Assembly (NCBI GenBank): GCA_937898715.1
Contig: CALEKA010000006.1
Coordinates: forward strand, 1-64,000
Reading direction: 5' to 3'
DNA from: an uncultured Prevotella sp.
GTDB lineage: Bacteria; Bacteroidota; Bacteroidia; Bacteroidales; Bacteroidaceae
Length of the DNA stretch: 64,000 nt
The notes under the pieces: model-generated
What the model was told of the DNA's origin: nothing
The model's database searches: none
Seen by the model: only the letters and a program-made list of their open reading frames with translations
Position numbers and translations under genes: made by a program
Shown here: piece by piece, positions 17,006-26,642 of the stretch
Numbering within the stretch: the stretch's first letter is position 1
Layout of the letters: every line of letters starts with the position of its first letter

Positions 17006-18349
17006 CTAAATCTTGGGCATTCCAGGCATCTTAGGCATACGTGCCATCATCTTGCCCATCTTGGAGCCAGTGACCATCTTCATCATCTTGCGAGTCTGGT
17101 CGAACTGCTTCACGAGGCGGTTGACCTCCTGAATGCTCGTGCCCGAACCCTTAGCAATGCGATTCTTGCGGCTCTGATTGAGCACTTCGGGGTGCTGACG
17201 CTCCTTGGGAGTCATCGAGAGGATGATGGCTTCGATACCCTTGAAGGCATTGTCGTCGATCTCCACGTCTTTGAGCGCCTTGCCCACACCGGGAATCATC
17301 GAAGCAAGGTCCTTGAGATTACCCATCTTCTTGATCTGCTGGATCTGAGCAAGGAAGTCGTTGAAGTCGAACTGATTCTTCTGGATCTTACGCTGAAGTT
17401 TGAGCGCTTCTTTCTCATCAAACTGTTCCTGTGCACGCTCCACGAGGCTCACGATATCGCCCATACCGAGTATACGGTCGGCCATACGTTCGGGGTGGAA
17501 CACGTCGAGTGCTTCCATCTTCTCGCCCGTTCCGACGAACATGATGGGCTTGTCTACGACGGTACGAATAGAGAGTGCTGCACCACCACGGGTGTCGCCA
17601 TCGAGCTTGGTGAGGACCACGCCTTCATAGTCCAGACGGTCATTGAATTCCTTGGCGGTATTGACAGCATCTTGACCCGTCATGGCGTCGACCACGAAGA
17701 GGGTATCGTCGGGGTTGATGGCATGCTTGATGTTGGCAATCTCGGTCATCAATTCTTCGTCGACGGCGAGACGACCTGCAGTATCGACAATCACCGTATC
17801 GTAGCCCTTGGCTTTGGCCTCCTGCACGCCCTGCTGGGCTATCTTGACGGGGTCTTTCTCTTCGAGGTTCATGTAGATGGGCACCTCGATCTGCTCTGCC
17901 AAGACGCGAAGTTGCTCTACGGCAGCCGGACGATAGACGTCGCACGCTACGAGCAAGGGCTTACGGCTCTTCTTGGTCTTGAGGTAGAAAGCAAGTTTGC
18001 CAGAGAGCGTAGTCTTACCAGCACCATTGAGACCCGCCATGAGGATCACGGAGGGACGGCCCTGAAGCTTGAGCTCGGTGGCTTGTCCGCCCATGAGCTG
18101 AGCCAACTCGTCGTGCACAATCTTGACCATCATCTGGCCGGGCTTCACGCTCGAGAGCACGTTTTGTCCTAATGCCTTCTGCTTCACGCGGTCGGTAAAC
18201 GACTTGGCCACCTTGTAGTTGACATCGGCATCGAGCAAGGCACGACGTACGTCCTTGAGGGTTTCAGCCACATTGATTTCGGTGATGCTACCCTCACCTT
18301 TCAGTATCTTGAAAGAACGTTCAAGTCTTTCACTAAGATTTTCAAACAT
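17006..18349 (-). CDS. ffh: Signal recognition particle GTPase
   Basis: This 447-residue SRP54 protein binds 4.5S RNA and signal sequences and delivers nascent chains to FtsY and the membrane. The N domain occupies about residues 1-90. The G domain has GLNGAGKTT (about 105), DTAGRL and TKLDGD. The M domain from about 300 has the RNA-binding helix segment RKNRIAKGSG and a Met-rich tail (MMKMVTGSKMGKMMARMPKM). The start at 18349 lies about 65 bases from a -7 box shared in a divergent region with the next gene. Confidence 0.97.
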   Translation of the reverse strand: MFENLSERLERSFKILKGEGSITEINVAETLKDVRRALLDADVNYKVAKSFTDRVKQKALGQNVLSSVKPGQMMVKIVHDELAQLMGGQATELKLQGRPSVILMAGLNGAGKTTLSGKLAFYLKTKKSRKPLLVACDVYRPAAVEQLRVLAEQIEVPIYMNLEEKDPVKIAQQGVQEAKAKGYDTVIVDTAGRLAVDEELMTEIANIKHAINPDDTLFVVDAMTGQDAVNTAKEFNDRLDYEGVVLTKLDGDTRGGAALSIRTVVDKPIMFVGTGEKMEALDVFHPERMADRILGMGDIVSLVERAQEQFDEKEALKLQRKIQKNQFDFNDFLAQIQQIKKMGNLKDLASMIPGVGKALKDVEIDDNAFKGIEAIILSMTPKERQHPEVLNQSRKNRIAKGSGTSIQEVNRLVKQFDQTRKMMKMVTGSKMGKMMARMPKMPGMPKI

Positions 18350-18420
18350 TTAGGGGATTTTTTGGGGTTGTTCTAATAAATCCTAAGATTTTGGAACTAC
18401 TTTTCTTAATATTTTGGGTG

Positions 18421-18458
18421 CAAAGATAGTGCTTTTCTCTCGCGTTGCAGTATCTTTG
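18421..18458. promoter_or_regulatory. Face-to-face -7 boxes for ffh and the DUF6057-type gene
   Basis: CAAAGATA at 18421-18428 reads TATCTTTG on the minus strand (toward ffh) and TATCTTTG at 18451-18458 faces the plus-strand gene. Each -33 region overlaps the other promoter and matches TTTG poorly. Polymerase binding at one would hinder the other. Confidence 0.6.
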
Positions 18459-18486
18459 CACTTAAATTTGTAAAATAACTAACACT

Positions 18487-20085
18487 GTGAACAACTCTCG
18501 TAATCACAAGAAGAGCTCGGGCACGCCTCAAGTTGCCTCCTCTCCTATCCCATCGAAGGAACCTCGCGGCATGAAGCCTCGCACAGCTCGATGGGCCACT
18601 TACCTCGTGGGATTCGTAGCGCTGTGGGTGCTGCTCTCATGGGGGTATGGCGACGTGCTCGTACGCGCCGAACAAAATAGTTACATCTCTACATCGCCCC
18701 TCACGATGCACTTCGTGCTGAGTCAGCCCGCAGGATGGCTCTTCTGCGCCATGCGCTGGCTACTACTCGTCTTCAAGTGGGCTGCACTGGGCGGTGCTTG
18801 CCTCGCTGCAGTATGGACGCTCACGGCACGACTGGCTGACTATGCCTTGCGCCTCCCCCGAAAGCTCGAGGGCGTGGGATTCATCATTCCCCTGGCGGAG
18901 TTTGGATGGATGGCTTGGCGCGGCATGGAACTCTACCACCTGCATGAGCCTTCGCTCTTTGTACTCGTGGCACTGGCTACGCTCGCCGTGGTGGCACTGC
19001 TCGCTGCCATGACATGGCTCATTCAGCGCAAGCAGCAGAAGGGGCAGAATGATGTTGCCGCCAAAGTGCGCCCCTACGGACTCTTGCTGACGCTGGTGCT
19101 CACCGCCGGCACCGCGGCTGCTACGCTCTACTTCGGTCAGAACACGATCATCACCGCTCGGCTGCAGCGCTTGCAGCAGGAACAGGAGTGGGACGAGATG
19201 ATCTCGCTGGCACGCTCGGCTCGCCAGCCCTCAAGAGCTGTGGCGGCCTATCATGCCGTGGCGCTTGAAGAGACGGATCAACTGCTTGACGGCGTGTTTG
19301 AACTGCGTTACGATTTCCCGAAAATCAACTTTGACAAAGCCTATGGCAACGCAGAGGAGAATATCTACTCTGCCGACTGTAACTACCATGCCGGACTGCT
19401 CAATGCGGCTTACCGCTGCGCACTGGAGTATACGGTGATGAACGGTCCGAGCCTCTACTTCTACAAGCGCGCCGCCATCTGCGCCCTGCTCAACGGTGAG
19501 AAGGCACTCTGCCGTAAGTACTTGGCACTCGTGGGCGATGTGCCCTTTGAGAGCGATTTCGTGGAGAAATACTCCGCCATGCTCGACGACCCAAAACTGA
19601 TTCAAGACGATGAGGAACTCGCTCACGTGCTTTCGCTCGCTCCACAGGAGGACCACTTTGAACAAAACTATCAGTCGCCGCTCTTCTTGGGCTACAACGC
19701 GGGGGTAAATAATGGCACAGAAGCCACGCTCTCCACCTCGACGGCGGCTTGCCTCTACAGCAAGGATCTCCAGAAGTTCTTGCTCCGTGCACAGGTGTTT
19801 GCTCAGAAGGGCAAATCGTTCCCCATGTGTATGCAGCAGGCCATCGCCATTCTCTCGATTAAGCAGCCCGACATACTGAAGGCTTTTCCGCAGGTGGGTA
19901 AGTTTGTGAGAGACGAGGTGGTCAACTTCCTCATGGATGCTCGCCCCTACATCAAGGACCGCTTGAAGCTTCGCAGCGAACTGCGCGACCGCTGGCTCGG
20001 CACCTACGTATATTATTACTACACCGAAAACAACGACCCCGACCAAGTGGCAAAGCCCACAACTGGCAAAGGCGCCGTAAACTAA
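18487..20085 (+). CDS. DUF6057-type integral membrane protein with helical-repeat soluble domain
   Basis: This is a protein of 532 residues if read from GTG at 18487, or 504 from the ATG at 18571. The GTG lies only about 20 bases after the predicted transcription start, which favours it. Five or six hydrophobic segments occupy about residues 37-235. The rest is a soluble alpha-helical region of tetratricopeptide-like character (for example QEWDEMISLARSARQPSRAVAAYHAVALEE). I recognise the family as a Bacteroidetes membrane family that commonly precedes a PD40 beta-propeller lipoprotein, as here. Its biochemical function is unknown to me. The gap to the next gene is 112 bases. Confidence 0.75.
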   Translation: MNNSRNHKKSSGTPQVASSPIPSKEPRGMKPRTARWATYLVGFVALWVLLSWGYGDVLVRAEQNSYISTSPLTMHFVLSQPAGWLFCAMRWLLLVFKWAALGGACLAAVWTLTARLADYALRLPRKLEGVGFIIPLAEFGWMAWRGMELYHLHEPSLFVLVALATLAVVALLAAMTWLIQRKQQKGQNDVAAKVRPYGLLLTLVLTAGTAAATLYFGQNTIITARLQRLQQEQEWDEMISLARSARQPSRAVAAYHAVALEETDQLLDGVFELRYDFPKINFDKAYGNAEENIYSADCNYHAGLLNAAYRCALEYTVMNGPSLYFYKRAAICALLNGEKALCRKYLALVGDVPFESDFVEKYSAMLDDPKLIQDDEELAHVLSLAPQEDHFEQNYQSPLFLGYNAGVNNGTEATLSTSTAACLYSKDLQKFLLRAQVFAQKGKSFPMCMQQAIAILSIKQPDILKAFPQVGKFVRDEVVNFLMDARPYIKDRLKLRSELRDRWLGTYVYYYYTENNDPDQVAKPTTGKGAVN

Positions 20086-20090
20086 AAAGG

Positions 20091-20180
20091 AGCTAGAATC
20101 CCCAAGATTTCCTAGATCTCCTAGAATCTCCTAGAACCCCTAGAACACCTAGCCCCCCCTAGGCCCCCTTCCCCCCCAAA
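20091..20180. repeat. CCTAGAA heptad repeat with C-tracts
   Basis: About eight degenerate copies of CCTAGAA/TCTCCTAGA run into CCTAGCCCCCCCTAGG and a C7 tract (20171-20177) about 20 bases before the start of the beta-propeller gene. This motif is seen nowhere else in the window. Confidence 0.7.
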
Positions 20181-20197
20181 AAACCAATCCTCCAAAC

Positions 20198-21697
20198 ATG
20201 AACAAACCATCTCTACATATCCTCACGCGCTTGCTACTCGCAGCAGTGGCGGGCCTCGTGCTTGCAGCATGTAAGCCATCGGCAGTGGTACCTACAGATG
20301 CCACAGCAGTGAGCGAGCAAGCACAGATTTATCCTGACTATCGCGACATCACGGTGCCGCCCAACATTGCTCCTCTCAACATCTTAGTGAAATCTGAAGG
20401 CTCTGAATTCGTGGGCTGCGTGGAGGGAGGCGGACAACAAGTAGTGGCTGCCGCAGGAACCGACGGCACGCTGCAATTCGACTCCTTGGAGTGGAAATCA
20501 CTGCTCAAGGCCACTCAAGGCAAAGACCTCAAGGTGACGCTCTACGCTCAGCGAGAGGGCTCGTGGGTGAAATTCCCGAGCTATGCGATCCACGTGGCTG
20601 ACGAGCCTATCGATCGCTACCTGTCCTACCGCTTGATAGAACCTTCTTACGAGCTCTACCGACAGATGGGGCTCTACCAGCGTGACCTCGAGAGCTTCAA
20701 CGTAAATACCATCTATGAGAACAACCGCACTTACGTCGACGACGACAATCACTGCGTAAACTGCCACAACTATCAGAACTACAGCACGCAGCACATGCTC
20801 TTCCATGTGCGTGGTAAGCACGGCGGAACGGTGTTTATCAACAATGGCAAGGTGGAGAAGCGCACCATCAAGAGCGACTCCATCCTCGCAGGTGCCACCT
20901 ACCCCACATGGCATCCACGCAAGAATTGGGTGGTCTTCTCGTCCAATCAGACAGGACAGACCTTCCACATACGCAACCATCAGAAGGTGGAGGTGATGGA
21001 CTATGGATCTGACCTCATCTTCTACGACGTAGACCGTGGCACCATCCGCAACATTCTCAAGACCGACACCGATCTCGAGACCTTCCCCTGCTGGGCTCCC
21101 GACGGCAAGAAGCTCTACTACTGCGTGGCCCACGTGCCCGAATTTGCAGGAGCCAACGACTCGGTGCGCACTGACCTTATCATGCAGATCAGCCAGAAGG
21201 TGCGCTACAACGTGATGAGCATGACCTTCGACGAGGCTACAGGACAGTTTGGCGAGCCTCAGCTCGAAGTAGACTGTGTGAGTCAGCACAAGAGTGCCGC
21301 TGTGCCTCGCATCAGCCCCGACGGACGCTATCTGCTCTTCACCGTGGCTGATTATGGACAGTTTCACATCTGGCACAAGACGGCCGACCTCTACGTAAAA
21401 GACCTCCAGACAGGAGCCATCTATCCGCTCACAGAAGCCAACAGCAAGGACGTGGATAGCTACCACACGTGGAGCTCAAACGGCCGATGGATCGTGTTCA
21501 GTTCGCGTCGCGACGATGGCTCGTTCACGCGTCCCTACATAGCCTACTTCGACAAGCAAGGCCGTGCACACAAGGCTTTCCTCCTGCCTCAAGAGAATCC
21601 GCTCCAAAACATTCAGCTCAACAAGAGCTACAACGTGCCCGAACTGACCAAGGACGCTGTTAGGGCGGAGGGAATTAAGGAGGAAATCTACAAGTAA
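20198..21697 (+). CDS. PD40 beta-propeller lipoprotein with one CxxCH haem motif
   Basis: This 499-residue lipoprotein has the lipobox LAAC with the lipidated Cys at 25. An N-terminal beta domain is followed by a haem-attachment motif C186-V-N-C189-H190 in a conserved-looking DDDNHCVNCHNYQ segment. At least four PD40/TolB-like blades follow (YPTWHPRKNWVVFSS, FPCWAPDGKKLYY, VPRISPDGRYLLF, YHTWSSNGRWIVFSS). TolB-like propellers bind peptides or envelope partners; a covalent haem would make this a surface or periplasmic redox protein. Related Bacteroidetes proteins are often loosely labelled cytochrome c biogenesis proteins, which the sequence does not prove. It is probably an operon with the preceding DUF6057-type gene. 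Confidence 0.8.
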   Translation: MNKPSLHILTRLLLAAVAGLVLAACKPSAVVPTDATAVSEQAQIYPDYRDITVPPNIAPLNILVKSEGSEFVGCVEGGGQQVVAAAGTDGTLQFDSLEWKSLLKATQGKDLKVTLYAQREGSWVKFPSYAIHVADEPIDRYLSYRLIEPSYELYRQMGLYQRDLESFNVNTIYENNRTYVDDDNHCVNCHNYQNYSTQHMLFHVRGKHGGTVFINNGKVEKRTIKSDSILAGATYPTWHPRKNWVVFSSNQTGQTFHIRNHQKVEVMDYGSDLIFYDVDRGTIRNILKTDTDLETFPCWAPDGKKLYYCVAHVPEFAGANDSVRTDLIMQISQKVRYNVMSMTFDEATGQFGEPQLEVDCVSQHKSAAVPRISPDGRYLLFTVADYGQFHIWHKTADLYVKDLQTGAIYPLTEANSKDVDSYHTWSSNGRWIVFSSRRDDGSFTRPYIAYFDKQGRAHKAFLLPQENPLQNIQLNKSYNVPELTKDAVRAEGIKEEIYK

Positions 21698-21850
21698 GTT
21701 TGAAGTTTTGAGGTTATGAGGTTATAAAGTCAGACTCAGACAGATTCGAGCCAACCAAAGTGACGTTATAACCTTATAACCTCAAAACTCTAAACTTCCC
21801 TCAAAACTTCAAATTTACTTTATAGCCTCAAACCTCCAAACTTAATACTA
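21698..21850. repeat. Word repeat before the MscS gene
   Basis: The words GAGGTTATGAGGTTATAAAG and the inverse TTATAACCTTATAACCTCAA form a potential long stem. It is the same family as 16765-16995. Confidence 0.65.
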
Positions 21851-21864
21851 AAAAAAATCCCCAC

Positions 21865-24513
21865 ATGACCCAATACACCCCCCTCCACTCACTCTGCCGC
21901 TGGTTGATAGTGGCAGTAGCCATCTGCTGCATGCCCTTCCACGCGGGAGCGGTACTGAAAGAGAAAAATCTCGCCGCTACACTCACTGTATTGAGAGCCG
22001 AACTCGAGTCGAACTACAACGAGCAACAACAGAACATTGCGCAGTACAACATCATCGCACAGATGCAGCACAAGCAGATGATATCGCTCATGCAACGCAG
22101 CGACCAAATAGGCTTGATGCTCTACTCACAGAAGCAAGACTTCACCTTCGACATGACTTACGCTTGCCACGAGGCCACCTCGCTCTACAGAGAGTTCAAC
22201 AAGCGAAGCATGCCCTACCAGAAGATTATCGACCGTATCAATACGGAGCTCAACCGCTACAACGCGCTCATCGCTTCGCTACAGACCATCCCACCCTCTA
22301 CGCGACAGCCCAATGCCGCCCATCCACAAGTGCCCGTCAAGGGTGCACCCGCTACGCCCATTCTCGTGGGCCCCGACCCCAAGATGGCACAGCAGCACCC
22401 CGGCGGCGCACAGCCCTTCATGCTCGACAAGCAGGGACAGGCGGATCGCGACACATGCCTAAAGTATGCCACCGCCCTGCGCAACAACTTGGAACGCATG
22501 AAGGAGAGCGTCATTGCCGACAATGAGCACTACAAGATGACTTCGAGCAAACTGCAGAAGCTCAACAGCTATGCACTGCAACGCTACTTAGCCATTCAAC
22601 GCAACATCTTCGTCAATGGCGATGCCAACTACTTCGAGATTCTCGGACAGTTCTCGCGCTACCTCAGCATAGCCAAGTCCGACGCCAACGAAAAGTACGA
22701 TACGGAACACATCCAAGTGGGTAAGGACAAGAAGCGCACCGTCCACTCGCAGTGGCGCGGACCCATCGTGATGGGACTGGCATTCTTCGTGCTCTTCTAC
22801 ATCATCGTTGCTGCCCTGCTGAGCAACGTATTGGTGCGTTGGCTCGTGCCGAAGCGATTCCGTACAGAAGAGTTTATGAAGAAGAAGGTGTGCCTCATCC
22901 TGGCAGCAGCGATGATCATCTTTGCCATATCGATCATGATTGCGCGCACCTTCATGTACCACAACTTCTTCCTCATGGCTTCACGCCTGCTCATAGAGTA
23001 CGCGTGGTTGCTGTGCGCCATCTTCATCTCGCTGCTCATACGCCTCACAGGCGATCAGATCAAGAGCGGATTCCGCATCTATACGCCCATCATGCTGATG
23101 TCGTTTATCGTCATCACCTTCCGCATCATCTTTATCCCCAACAACTTGGTGCAACTCATCTTCCCGCCCATACTCCTCGTATTCACACTATGGCAGTGGA
23201 ACGTGATCACGCGCCACAACGACAACATTCCGCGTAGCGACATCTTCTACACCTGGATATCACTCCTCATCATGGTGGCTTCGACCTTCGCCGCATGGTA
23301 TGGCTACACGCTGCTCTCCGTACAGATACTCATCTGGTGGATGTTCCAGCTGAGCTGCATCCAGACGGTCACCTGCGTCTACGACCTGCTCTCCGTATAC
23401 GAGGAGCGCTACCTCGTGAAGCGCATTGGCGAAGACAAACAGGGCAAGAAAAGCGGAGCGCGCGCCAAAGTGGCTCACCTCAACATACTCGAAGCTATAC
23501 GCAAGCGCCATGAGAAGCACATCAACCAGACGTGGCTGTACGACTTCGTGGCAATGGCGCTCGTACCCGTATTGGGCGTATTCTCCATCCTGCTCTCTAT
23601 CTGGTGGGCGGCCGACGTGTTCGACCTCACCGAGACGGTCTACAACATCTTCCTGACCAACTTCCTCAACGTGCCCGATGTGGTGCAGCTCTCACTGGCT
23701 AAGATCGTACTCGTGGCATCACAGTACTTCATCTTCCGCTACCTCAACTACTTGATCAAGGCGCTCTACCACAAGTATCACAAGTCGAAGGTGGTGGTCA
23801 ACGGCAAGCCCAACTTCACGCTGGCCAACAACATCATTGCCATCTGCGTATGGGGACTCTATGCCATCATCTCCATCCGTCTGCTCAAGATCCCATCTAC
23901 TGCCATCTCCGTGATATCAGCAGGTCTGGCCACGGGTGTCGGCTTCGCCATGAAGGACTTGCTCGAAAACTTCTTCTATGGCATCTCGCTCATGACGGGA
24001 CGTGTGCGTGTGGGCGACTTCATAGAGTGTGACGGCATACGCGGCAAGGTGGACAGCATCACCTATCAGAGCACACAGGTGGTCACCGCCGATGGCTGCG
24101 TGATAGCCTTCCTCAACAGTTCGCTCTTCAACAAGAACTTCAAGAACATCACCAAAAACCACTCTTACGAGATGGTATCGGTGCCCGTCGGTGTGGCTTA
24201 TGGTGCCAATGTAGACGAGGTGCGCCAGATGCTCATCGAAGCCGTGAAGAATCTTGCCAGCAAGACCCCCGAGGGCCGCGACATTATCGACATGAAGAAG
24301 CCCATCGGCGTGGTGTTCGACGACTTTGGCGACAACAGCGTCAACCTCTTCGTGACCTACTGGGTGCTCGTAGAGCAAAAATTCATCATGACGGGCCGCG
24401 TAAAGGAAGCTATCTACAACACGCTCAATGCCCACAACATCGAAATCCCCTTCCCACAGCGCGACCTCCACATCCGCTCCGTCGAGACGGTCCTGCCCGT
24501 GGAGAAGAAGTAA
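21865..24513 (+). CDS. Large MscS-family mechanosensitive channel
   Basis: This is an 882-residue inner-membrane channel. A signal peptide (about 1-29) leads into a periplasmic coiled region (about 30-290, with a Pro/Ala-rich stretch near 145-190). About eight to ten membrane segments lie between 300 and 690. The MscS pore helix follows (STAISVISAGLATGVGFAMKDLLENF, read across about 675-705), then the cytoplasmic beta domain with VGDFIECDGIRGKV. This layout is that of the long K-channel/MscK-like group, which opens under membrane tension to release solutes. It lies 167 bases after the propeller gene; a shared transcript is possible but the spacer is repeat-filled. Confidence 0.88.
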   Translation: MTQYTPLHSLCRWLIVAVAICCMPFHAGAVLKEKNLAATLTVLRAELESNYNEQQQNIAQYNIIAQMQHKQMISLMQRSDQIGLMLYSQKQDFTFDMTYACHEATSLYREFNKRSMPYQKIIDRINTELNRYNALIASLQTIPPSTRQPNAAHPQVPVKGAPATPILVGPDPKMAQQHPGGAQPFMLDKQGQADRDTCLKYATALRNNLERMKESVIADNEHYKMTSSKLQKLNSYALQRYLAIQRNIFVNGDANYFEILGQFSRYLSIAKSDANEKYDTEHIQVGKDKKRTVHSQWRGPIVMGLAFFVLFYIIVAALLSNVLVRWLVPKRFRTEEFMKKKVCLILAAAMIIFAISIMIARTFMYHNFFLMASRLLIEYAWLLCAIFISLLIRLTGDQIKSGFRIYTPIMLMSFIVITFRIIFIPNNLVQLIFPPILLVFTLWQWNVITRHNDNIPRSDIFYTWISLLIMVASTFAAWYGYTLLSVQILIWWMFQLSCIQTVTCVYDLLSVYEERYLVKRIGEDKQGKKSGARAKVAHLNILEAIRKRHEKHINQTWLYDFVAMALVPVLGVFSILLSIWWAADVFDLTETVYNIFLTNFLNVPDVVQLSLAKIVLVASQYFIFRYLNYLIKALYHKYHKSKVVVNGKPNFTLANNIIAICVWGLYAIISIRLLKIPSTAISVISAGLATGVGFAMKDLLENFFYGISLMTGRVRVGDFIECDGIRGKVDSITYQSTQVVTADGCVIAFLNSSLFNKNFKNITKNHSYEMVSVPVGVAYGANVDEVRQMLIEAVKNLASKTPEGRDIIDMKKPIGVVFDDFGDNSVNLFVTYWVLVEQKFIMTGRVKEAIYNTLNAHNIEIPFPQRDLHIRSVETVLPVEKK

Positions 24514-24536
24514 AAATATCAAAAACGCCAGCTTTT

Positions 24537-24677
24537 CAGCCAGTACCGGGGGCGACGCGTCCTCGCGTCGGCATCAACTGCGAGCAAGAGGACTATGTTT
24601 ATAGACATATAGCAAGACTTCTTGATACACAGGCTATGCCGACGCAAGGACGCGTCGCACACAGAACTGGCTGAAAG
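24537..24677. repeat. Paired palindrome, copy 7 (TCCT-loop variant)
   Basis: The left arm CAGTACCGGGGGCGACGCG, loop TCCT, CGCGTCGGC is at 24537-24572. The inverted right arm at 24638-24677 has a CACACAGAACTGGCTGAAA flank. The loop is one base longer than in the main type and the flank differs between the two arms, so they seem to have been exchanged between subfamilies. Confidence 0.8.
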
Positions 24678-24789
24678 GCTTCTTGCTAAAACTTTTTTCC
24701 AGGTATTAGCAAAGATTAAAAGGGAAATAAAGAAAAAGGGGTAACTTTGCATAAGATAAGCTGCGGCTCGGCACAACATTCAAGCAAAC

Positions 24790-24822
24790 TTGATGTTCTG
24801 CACTCGCCTTGCATTATCTTTG
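24790..24822 (+). promoter_or_regulatory. Promoter for the AraC-type regulator
   Basis: TTG at 24790-24792 and TATCTTTG at 24815-24822 are 22 bases apart, slightly longer than usual. The start is predicted near 24829, about 45 bases before the ATG. Confidence 0.55.
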
Positions 24823-24872
24823 CATGAAAAGTATCCCATCCCGACACTTTCCATTCTAATACATCCTTACAC

Positions 24873-26000
24873 ATGACTTCCCTATACCTACTTCAATTTG
24901 CCTGCCTCATCATCTCTGCCATGTTGGCGCTACTGCTTGCAATGGGCCGTCTGCAGACAGAAGAAATTCACCGGTCTTACGAACGATCGCGCTGGGCTCT
25001 ACTCGGAGCCATGCTACTGCTCGCCATTCACTATGCGCTACAGATGACGCTCGGAATCCGTGCACAGAGCGATGCCGGAGGCACGATAGTCAACATCCTC
25101 TTCTACACACCGACGGCCTATCTTGTGACCTACTCTATTCTCAACATTGAGTGCAATAAGCGTCGGCGTTGGCGCTACGTAGCATGCGGTGCGGCAGTCT
25201 ATGCCATCATTTTGGCCCTATTCGGCATAGGGCTTACACCCAAGGTATGCCTACTTTCTCCCCATCTACAATGGACGCTCCATGCTCTATTCCTCTTAGC
25301 AATGGCGGGGAGTGTGGGTGCTGCGCTCGTGGAGATACACCGCAACCATGGTAAGGTGGAAGCCGATACAGGTGCCGACATTGGACTCTATCTGCGCTTC
25401 ACGTGGTCGGGCTACATCATGCTGTGCTGCTCAGCGCTGCTTTTGGTATTTGCCATTGTATACAGGCCATTACTATTTATTATAGGCCCCGTCATGATGC
25501 TTTCACTCTTCTTTTTCGTATTCAACTTCGTGGCAATGGGCTACAACCTTACGCCGATAGAAGACGTGCTGAGCGGAGAAATCGGCAACGACGACCCTTC
25601 TTCTGATCCGAACGACGAAAACGTTTCTTCAGCCGCACCGAAAGTGCTTACGAAAAAGCGTATTGATTACATCGCAGCAACGCTCGAAAAATGGTGTGAA
25701 GAGAAGAACTTTCGCGACAGCAATGTCAACATGGCAAGTCTATCGCATCAGATTGGAGTGTCCCGCCGTGAACTGAGTCAATACTTTGAGCAGGAGATTC
25801 ATGACACATTCCGCGTATGGCTTTCCAACGTGCGTTTTTGTGAAGCTCAGCGTCTCATCCTTTCGCATCCCGACTATAGCAACGAAAGCATTTCGGCAGC
25901 CTGCGGCTTTTCTTCCCGCAGCCAGCTCTATCACATCTTCTCCAATCGTACGGGCATGACACCGCGTGAATGGAGCGAAAAGAGCCTACAAGATTCATGA
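24873..26000 (+). CDS. Membrane-anchored AraC-family regulator
   Basis: This 375-residue protein has about seven hydrophobic segments in residues 1-220, an acidic linker (about 228-255) and a C-terminal AraC DNA-binding domain (about 270-375). Both helix-turn-helix units are visible: MASLSHQIGVSRRELSQYF and ISAACGFSSRSQLYHIFSNR, followed by TPREW. Such proteins are common in Bacteroidetes and are thought to sense an envelope signal through the membrane part. It is monocistronic, closed by a strong bidirectional terminator. Its target genes are not evident. Confidence 0.88.
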   Translation: MTSLYLLQFACLIISAMLALLLAMGRLQTEEIHRSYERSRWALLGAMLLLAIHYALQMTLGIRAQSDAGGTIVNILFYTPTAYLVTYSILNIECNKRRRWRYVACGAAVYAIILALFGIGLTPKVCLLSPHLQWTLHALFLLAMAGSVGAALVEIHRNHGKVEADTGADIGLYLRFTWSGYIMLCCSALLLVFAIVYRPLLFIIGPVMMLSLFFFVFNFVAMGYNLTPIEDVLSGEIGNDDPSSDPNDENVSSAAPKVLTKKRIDYIAATLEKWCEEKNFRDSNVNMASLSHQIGVSRRELSQYFEQEIHDTFRVWLSNVRFCEAQRLILSHPDYSNESISAACGFSSRSQLYHIFSNRTGMTPREWSEKSLQDS

Positions 26001-26066
26001 CAATAGGGAGAAGCCATTCTCCCCAACAACGTACCGACCAATCACAATTCACAAACAAAAAAAAGA

Positions 26067-26108
26067 AAAGGTTAGATAATGCATGAAGCATCGTCTAACC
26101 TTATTTTT
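26067..26108. terminator. Bidirectional terminator between the AraC gene and tRNA-Thr
   Basis: The stem AGGTTAGATAATGC / GCATCGTCTAACCT has one G-T pair. It is flanked by an A-rich tract on the left and TTATTTTT on the right, so it can end both the plus-strand regulator transcript and the minus-strand tRNA transcript. Confidence 0.85.
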
Positions 26109-26109
26109 G

Positions 26110-26183
26110 AGCCTCTTGTCGGATTCGAACCAACGACCCCGAGATTACAAATCACGTGCTCTGGCCAACTGAGCTAAAGAGGC
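26110..26183 (-). tRNA. tRNA-Thr (anticodon UGU)
   Basis: Read on the minus strand the gene starts GCCTCTTTAGCTCAGTTGG and ends CCGACAAGAGGC plus discriminator U. The acceptor stem (GCCTCTT/AAGAGGC) pairs perfectly, and the D stem GCTC/GAGC and T stem GTTGG/CCGAC are good. The anticodon loop TTTGTAA gives UGU. The anticodon stem CGTGA/TCTCG has a U-U mismatch at the third pair. No CCA is encoded. It has its own promoter. Confidence 0.95.
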
Positions 26184-26225
26184 ATACCTTAGCGGCAGCT
26201 ATCGGATATTTCCGAATTGCGAGTG

Positions 26226-26257
26226 CAAAGGTAGGGGTTTATTTTGATATAGCCAAA
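26226..26257 (-). promoter_or_regulatory. Promoter for tRNA-Thr
   Basis: The minus strand has TTTG (26254-26257), 20 bases, TACCTTTG (26226-26233). Initiation is predicted near 26219, about 36 bases before the mature tRNA 5' end. Confidence 0.8.
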
Positions 26258-26546
26258 CTTTTGAGAAAAAATCTGCATTACAAAAGATAGAAAGTAGATT
26301 TTTAAGTCTTTTCTAAAGAGTTTTAAGGGGCATCGTTGTGAACTTACATCACAGAAGCTATTACTTCGTTTAAATAACTTTTCTACAAATTCTATTGGAG
26401 ATTATTTAATTGTAACTCTTACAAGAAGACCATTCATTCAAAAGGTACAGATTTGCGTAACTCTAACTTTCTGAGACTATTTTGTTTGTCCGCAGATTTG
26501 GAAATAATTGGACAAAATTTTACAAGATTCAGAGATTAATAACCAT

Positions 26547-26554
26547 TATCTTTG
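26547..26554 (+). promoter_or_regulatory. Possible -7 box for the exported-protein cassette
   Basis: TATCTTTG fits the consensus and lies about 90 bases before the first gene of the cassette. There is no good TTTG at the right distance upstream (only T-rich sequence), so regulation by an activator is possible. The rest of 26258-26642 is AT-rich and without a gene. Confidence 0.5.
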
Positions 26555-26642
26555 CATGTAGAAGTAACCTAAAAACTTTCAGACTCTATATTAAAAATTA
26601 CATTTTCTTGTTTAAACCTAAGTACAGGAAATTTCTCAACAA

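Noticed and set aside
17192..18172. 326-codon open frame on the plus strand opposite ffh
   Set aside because: ffh is certain here, and the antisense frame has only composition-driven His/Glu/Leu content.
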